Assembly (NCBI GenBank): GCA_002431355.1
Contig: DJEQ01000026.1
Span: 1 to 10,700, forward strand
Length of the DNA stretch: 10,700 nt
Direction of reading: 5' to 3'
From: Oribacterium sp. UBA5894
GTDB taxonomy: Bacteria; Bacillota; Clostridia; Lachnospirales; Lachnospiraceae
Both the position numbers and the translations under genes were made by a program. Of the stretch, positions 8,730 through 10,700 are shown piece by piece (the first letter of the stretch is position 1; each line of letters starts with the position of its first letter). Below the pieces are notes generated by a model. It did not search any database. It saw nothing but the letters and a program-made list of their open reading frames with translations, and was not told the origin of the DNA.

Positions 8730-8742
8730 CCTTGACCCAAGG
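8730..8742 (-). promoter_or_regulatory. Small hairpin in the hydrogenase 5' leader
   Basis: CCTTG and CAAGG form a 5-bp stem with a 3-base loop in the leader RNA, about 20 bases upstream of the Shine-Dalgarno. It may stabilise the transcript or be part of an operator. It is short, so chance is possible. Confidence 0.25.
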
Positions 8743-8758
8743 ATTCATGTAGATGAAT
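8743..8758. promoter_or_regulatory. Inverted repeat over the hydrogenase start site (candidate operator)
   Basis: ATTCAT (8743-8748) and ATGAAT (8753-8758) are perfect inverted arms around GTAG. They overlap the end of the -10 and the expected transcription start, where a bound repressor would block initiation. The symmetry is seen; the regulator is unknown. The site does not match the Rex consensus, which would be the obvious guess for a redox operon. Confidence 0.35.
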
Positions 8759-8786
8759 TATAGCATATTGCCCATATCATTGTATA
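8757..8786 (-). promoter_or_regulatory. Promoter of the hydrogenase operon (extended -10)
   Basis: On the minus strand TGCTATAAT (8765-8757) is a perfect extended -10 element. A weak -35, TATACA (8786-8781, four of six matches), lies 18 bases upstream. Transcription would start near 8750 and give a leader of about 50 nt before the ATG at 8697. The extended -10 explains why the -35 can be poor. Confidence 0.6.
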
Positions 8787-8858
8787 TTTACGTTATTTTT
8801 TTGTTCATATCGACAATAAAATAACGATTTCAAAAGCTGCGTTTTCTTTTACAAGAAT

Positions 8859-8871
8859 AGAAATTATTTCT
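8859..8871. promoter_or_regulatory. 13-bp palindrome just upstream of the MATE promoter
   Basis: AGAAAT-T-ATTTCT is a perfect palindrome ending 13 bases before the -35 hexamer. This is a common place for an activator site, but the region is AT-rich and could instead act as an UP element or be a chance match. Confidence 0.25.
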
Positions 8872-8884
8872 TTTTATTTTGATG

Positions 8885-8913
8885 TTGACAAACTGTTTTT
8901 TATCCAGTACAAT
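8885..8913 (+). promoter_or_regulatory. Near-consensus sigma-A promoter for the MATE leader
   Basis: TTGACA (8885-8890) matches the -35 consensus exactly, and TACAAT (8908-8913) lies 17 bases downstream as a -10 with five of six matches. The expected start is near 8920, giving a leader of about 290 nt before the MATE ATG. Such a strong promoter in front of a terminator-containing leader suggests control at elongation rather than initiation. Confidence 0.85.
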
Positions 8914-8938
8914 AAAGACAACAAAAGAAGAGAGGCGA

Positions 8939-8951
8939 TGGCGAGGCTTCA
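8939..8951 (+). repeat. 13-bp direct repeat, copy 1 (loop of hairpin 1)
   Basis: TGGCGAGGCTTCA occurs here and again at 8997-9009, offset by 58 bases. The flanking bases differ but keep each hairpin stem paired, so the repeat is best read as a duplicated RNA module rather than a transcription-factor site. Confidence 0.8.
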
Positions 8952-8996
8952 TCAAATTAATTCTTAACTCAGTGAAGTGCAGATGGTAGAAAGCAT

Positions 8997-9009
8997 TGGC
9001 GAGGCTTCA
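8997..9009 (+). repeat. 13-bp direct repeat, copy 2 (loop of hairpin 2)
   Basis: This is the second copy of TGGCGAGGCTTCA. It is closed by a longer stem than copy 1 and embedded in an outer 7-bp helix, so it is probably the more stable of the two modules. Confidence 0.8.
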
Positions 9010-9055
9010 ATGATTTGAGATCTGCATTTAAAAAGCATAAAGGGAGGGTAACCCG

Positions 9056-9085
9056 ATGGGATACAGAAGCCCGAATGATCCGTAA
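9056..9085 (+). CDS. Putative 9-residue leader peptide MGYRSPNDP
   Basis: A 9-codon ORF (ATG 9056, TAA 9083-9085) encodes MGYRSPNDP. It is preceded by AGGGAGGG (9041-9048) with a 7-base spacing, a better ribosome binding site than that of the MATE gene itself. The terminator stem begins two bases after the stop codon, so a ribosome paused on the last codons would cover its left arm and favour read-through. That geometry is the hallmark of leader-peptide attenuation of antibiotic-resistance genes in Gram-positive bacteria. The ORF also contains GAAGCC, the segment complementary to the upstream hairpin loops. The peptide matches no stalling peptide that I recognise. It could be a chance ORF, but the Shine-Dalgarno, its spacing and the stop position together argue against that. 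Confidence 0.55.
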   Translation: MGYRSPNDP

Positions 9086-9086
9086 G

Positions 9087-9126
9087 GCCCCAGTACTAGT
9101 GAATGAACCTGGTACTGGGGCTTTTT
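9087..9126 (+). terminator. Intrinsic terminator in the MATE leader (attenuator)
   Basis: GCCCCAGTAC (9087-9096) pairs perfectly with GTACTGGGGC (9112-9121) across a 15-base loop, followed by TTTTT (9122-9126). It lies after the promoter and 84 bases before the MATE start codon, so it must be bypassed for the gene to be expressed. It cannot serve the divergent hydrogenase operon. Confidence 0.9.
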
Positions 9127-9191
9127 CATGCGTACTTTTCCGTATTGCGTGCTTCTGCAAAATGTGCGATAGTGGGGTCTGACCATAAATT

Positions 9192-9200
9192 GGAAAGGAC
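9192..9200 (+). promoter_or_regulatory. Ribosome binding site deciding the MATE start
   Basis: GGAAAGGAC lies ten bases before the ATG at 9211. An in-frame ATG at 9103 lies inside the terminator loop, has no ribosome binding site and would add 36 residues of non-homologous sequence, so 9211 is chosen. Confidence 0.75.
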
Positions 9201-9210
9201 GCTAAACACC

Positions 9211-10578
9211 ATGAACAAACAGGCTACACAGGATATGGGCAGCGGCAGCATCCCAATGCTTCTCGCGCAGCTGGCCATCCCAGCCGTCGTCGCACAGATC
9301 GTGAATCTCCTCTATAACATCGTCGATCGAATCTATATCGGTCATATGGGGGAGGTGGGCGCACAGGCCCTGACCGGCGTCGGACTGTTTGCACCGATCC
9401 TGATGCTGATCAATGCCTTCGCCATGCTGGCTGGTGCCGGCGGCGCACCGCGTGCCGCGATCTCGATGGGCGCCCGGGATCATGAGACTGCAGAAAAGAT
9501 CGTTGGAAACTGCTTTTCGATTCTGATGTGCTTCGCCCTGGTGCTGACGCTCGCGTTTTACGCATTGGCTCCGACGCTGCTCCGTCTCTTCGGTGCGAGT
9601 GACGCGACCCTTCCCTATGCACTTTCGTACGCACGCGTCTATATTCTCGGAACTGTTTTTGTGATGACCGTGCTGGGCATGAATCCCTTTATCACCACTC
9701 AGGGCTTTGCGAAGATCAGCATGCTGACCACCGTGATCGGTGCCGTCATCAATATTTTACTGGATCCGGTGTTCATCTTTGTTCTCGGTATGGGTGTGAG
9801 AGGAGCAGCGCTCGCAACGGTACTCAGCCAGTCCGTTGGTGCCCTTTGGATTCTTCGCTTTCTGACAGGCCGAAAGACGCTGCTGCATCTTCGAAAAGAA
9901 AACCTGAAGCTCGATCCGACGATCATTCTGCCCTGCCTTAGCCTCGGCGTTTCGACTTTTGTCATGATGTCAACAGAAAGTCTGCTTTCCATCAGCTTCA
10001 CTTCCAGCCTCGCACGCTACGGAGGCGATGTGGCGGTCGGTGCCATGACGATCATCACGAGTGTCAGCCAGCTCGTGACCCTGCCGCTCCAGGGCATCTG
10101 CCAGGGCGGTCAGCCGATCATCAGCTTTAATTTCGGTGCGAAGCAGAGTGCACGCGTGAAGAAGGCCTTCTTCGCACAGTTTACGGCCTGCCTGAGCTAC
10201 GCCAGCATTTTCTGGGCGCTTGTCATGCTGATGCCACAGGCCTTCGCCGGTATTTTCACGGGTAATCTCGAGCTGCGAACCTACACAGCCTGGGCGCTTC
10301 GCAACTACATGGTCGGCATCTTCGCCTTTGGTGCACAGATTGCCTGTCAGCAGAGCTTCATGGCCCTCGGTCAGGCGAAGATCAGCCTGCTTCTGGCCTG
10401 TCTCCGAAAGCTCATCCTCCTGATTCCACTGATTCTCATTCTGCCGCATGTGCTTCCGGACCCAGTGTTTGCCGTCTTTCTCGCAGAGCCCATCAGCGAT
10501 ATCGTCGCGGCACTCGTCACCACCAGCTGCTTCATGCTGAAGTTTGATGGTATGCTACTGTTCACTGAGCATTTCTAG
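9211..10578 (+). CDS. MATE-family multidrug/cation efflux transporter (MepA-like)
   Basis: This is an inner-membrane antiporter that exports organic cations or drugs using a Na+ or H+ gradient. The 455-residue protein is the usual MATE length with about 12 hydrophobic segments. It starts with the MepA-type amphipathic entry SIPMLLAQLAIPAV (13-26) and NLLYNIVDRIYIGH (32-45), and carries the NILLDPVFIF motif (181-190) typical of the subfamily. A second MATE repeat begins near residue 250. No frameshift or truncation is seen. The gene stands alone, divergent from the hydrogenase operon, behind its own strong promoter and a terminator-containing leader, which implies induction by its substrate or by translation stress. 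Substrate specificity cannot be read from the protein. If the leader is a guanidine-IV riboswitch, guanidine would be the natural cargo; if it is a stalling attenuator, an antibiotic is more likely. Confidence 0.92.
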   Translation: MNKQATQDMGSGSIPMLLAQLAIPAVVAQIVNLLYNIVDRIYIGHMGEVGAQALTGVGLFAPILMLINAFAMLAGAGGAPRAAISMGARDHETAEKIVGNCFSILMCFALVLTLAFYALAPTLLRLFGASDATLPYALSYARVYILGTVFVMTVLGMNPFITTQGFAKISMLTTVIGAVINILLDPVFIFVLGMGVRGAALATVLSQSVGALWILRFLTGRKTLLHLRKENLKLDPTIILPCLSLGVSTFVMMSTESLLSISFTSSLARYGGDVAVGAMTIITSVSQLVTLPLQGICQGGQPIISFNFGAKQSARVKKAFFAQFTACLSYASIFWALVMLMPQAFAGIFTGNLELRTYTAWALRNYMVGIFAFGAQIACQQSFMALGQAKISLLLACLRKLILLIPLILILPHVLPDPVFAVFLAEPISDIVAALVTTSCFMLKFDGMLLFTEHF

Positions 10579-10608
10579 GTGTCGGTACAGCTTGGAAGTA
10601 GCTGACAC
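10579..10608 (+). terminator. Possible terminator hairpin after the MATE gene
   Basis: GTGTCGGT at 10579-10586 can pair with the bases up to GACAC at 10604-10608, giving an 8-bp stem with two G-T wobbles. It starts directly after the stop codon. The nearest T-run (TTTTT, about 10619-10623) is ten bases beyond the stem, so termination may be weak. Confidence 0.35.
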
Positions 10609-10700
10609 ATATATACGATTTTTAAAAACGGCGTTTTATATATAGAATTTCCTGCCTTTGGACTTGTTAAAACTGTAACGATATATACGATAAGCCTTTT
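10609..10700. other. AT-rich tail with an 11-bp direct repeat and a small palindrome
   Basis: ATATATACGAT occurs at 10609-10619 and again at 10681-10691. Between them, AAAACG-G-CGTTTT is a near-perfect palindrome (about 10625-10637). I see no ORF. The base composition contrasts with the GC-rich genes. It may be the promoter or operator region of a gene beyond the window. Confidence 0.3.

Larger units (their letters stand above)
8920..9126 (+). ncRNA. Structured cis-regulatory leader of the MATE gene (riboswitch or attenuator)
   Basis: The leader contains two hairpins with the identical loop GCGAGGCTT. Hairpin 1 has stem GATG/CATC (8937-8940, 8950-8953). Hairpin 2 has stem CATTG/CAATG (8994-8998, 9008-9012), enclosed by a 7-bp helix TGCAGAT/ATCTGCA (8978-8984, 9020-9026). 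The stems differ but still pair, which suggests selection for structure. A downstream GAAGCC (9066-9071) is complementary to GGCTTC spanning the loop and first closing base of each hairpin (8945-8950, 9003-9008), giving a possible pseudoknot or switch helix. The leader ends in an intrinsic terminator, so it probably decides read-through into the transporter. Gene context (MepA-like MATE) fits the guanidine-IV (mepA-motif) riboswitch class, but I cannot confirm the consensus. The leader peptide is the competing explanation. I am confident that it is a structured leader and unsure of the ligand. Confidence 0.7.

Noticed and set aside
8801..8816. A Rex-like site (TTGT, eight bases, ACAA) upstream of the hydrogenase operon
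   Set aside because: The half-site spacing is shorter than the Rex consensus, the inner bases do not match, and it lies upstream of the -35 region.
8939..9009. The two 13-bp repeats as the start of a CRISPR array or an iteron set
   Set aside because: Only two short copies exist, each forms its own hairpin with a different stem, and they sit inside a promoter-to-terminator leader.
8920..9126. T-box, SAM, TPP, FMN, fluoride, c-di-GMP-I or yybP-ykoY riboswitch
   Set aside because: None of the conserved core sequences that I know for these classes is present, and none has the duplicated GCGAGGCTT loop.
9103..9210. An N-terminal extension of the MATE protein from the ATG at 9103
   Set aside because: That ATG lies in the terminator loop without a ribosome binding site, and the extension does not resemble MATE N-termini. 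The ATG at 9211 has a good site.

Overview
The window looks like chromosome of a moderately GC-rich anaerobic Bacillota (Firmicutes). The signs are a multi-cluster [FeFe] hydrogenase, strong purine-rich ribosome binding sites, a near-consensus sigma-A promoter and a long attenuator-type leader in front of a drug/cation efflux gene. I cannot place it at family level from sequence alone. There are five full-length protein genes, one probable 9-codon leader peptide, and one richly structured regulatory region.

Bases 1-4546 (+ strand) carry the last two genes of a Wadjet-type (JetABCD) plasmid-defence operon: the SMC-like ATPase JetC and the TOPRIM-type nuclease JetD. jetA and jetB should lie just upstream, outside the window. 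A strong hairpin without a T-tract sits between jetC and jetD. A 118-base structured spacer follows jetD, then a YbaK/EbsC-family aminoacyl-tRNA deacylase (4665-5129).

Bases 5135-8697 (- strand, convergent with the deacylase and only 5 bases from it) are a two-gene operon with overlapping genes. The first gene is a fusion of a NuoF-type 4Fe-4S domain with a GltD-like flavoprotein. The second is a CpI-like [FeFe] hydrogenase. Together they probably form a soluble enzyme exchanging electrons between H2 and NAD(P)H. An extended -10 promoter lies upstream, overlapped by an inverted repeat.

Bases 8698-9210 separate this operon from a divergent MATE efflux gene (9211-10578, + strand). This is the most interesting part. 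It holds a near-consensus promoter and a leader RNA of about 290 nt. The leader has two hairpins with the same nine-base loop but different, compensating stems, then a 9-codon ORF with an excellent Shine-Dalgarno, then a perfect 10-bp intrinsic terminator that starts right after the ORF's stop codon. This looks like a ligand- or translation-controlled attenuator. A guanidine-IV (mepA-motif) riboswitch is one hypothesis, because that class is known upstream of MATE genes; ribosome-stalling attenuation is the other. The last 122 bases are AT-rich, with a possible terminator hairpin and an 11-bp direct repeat.
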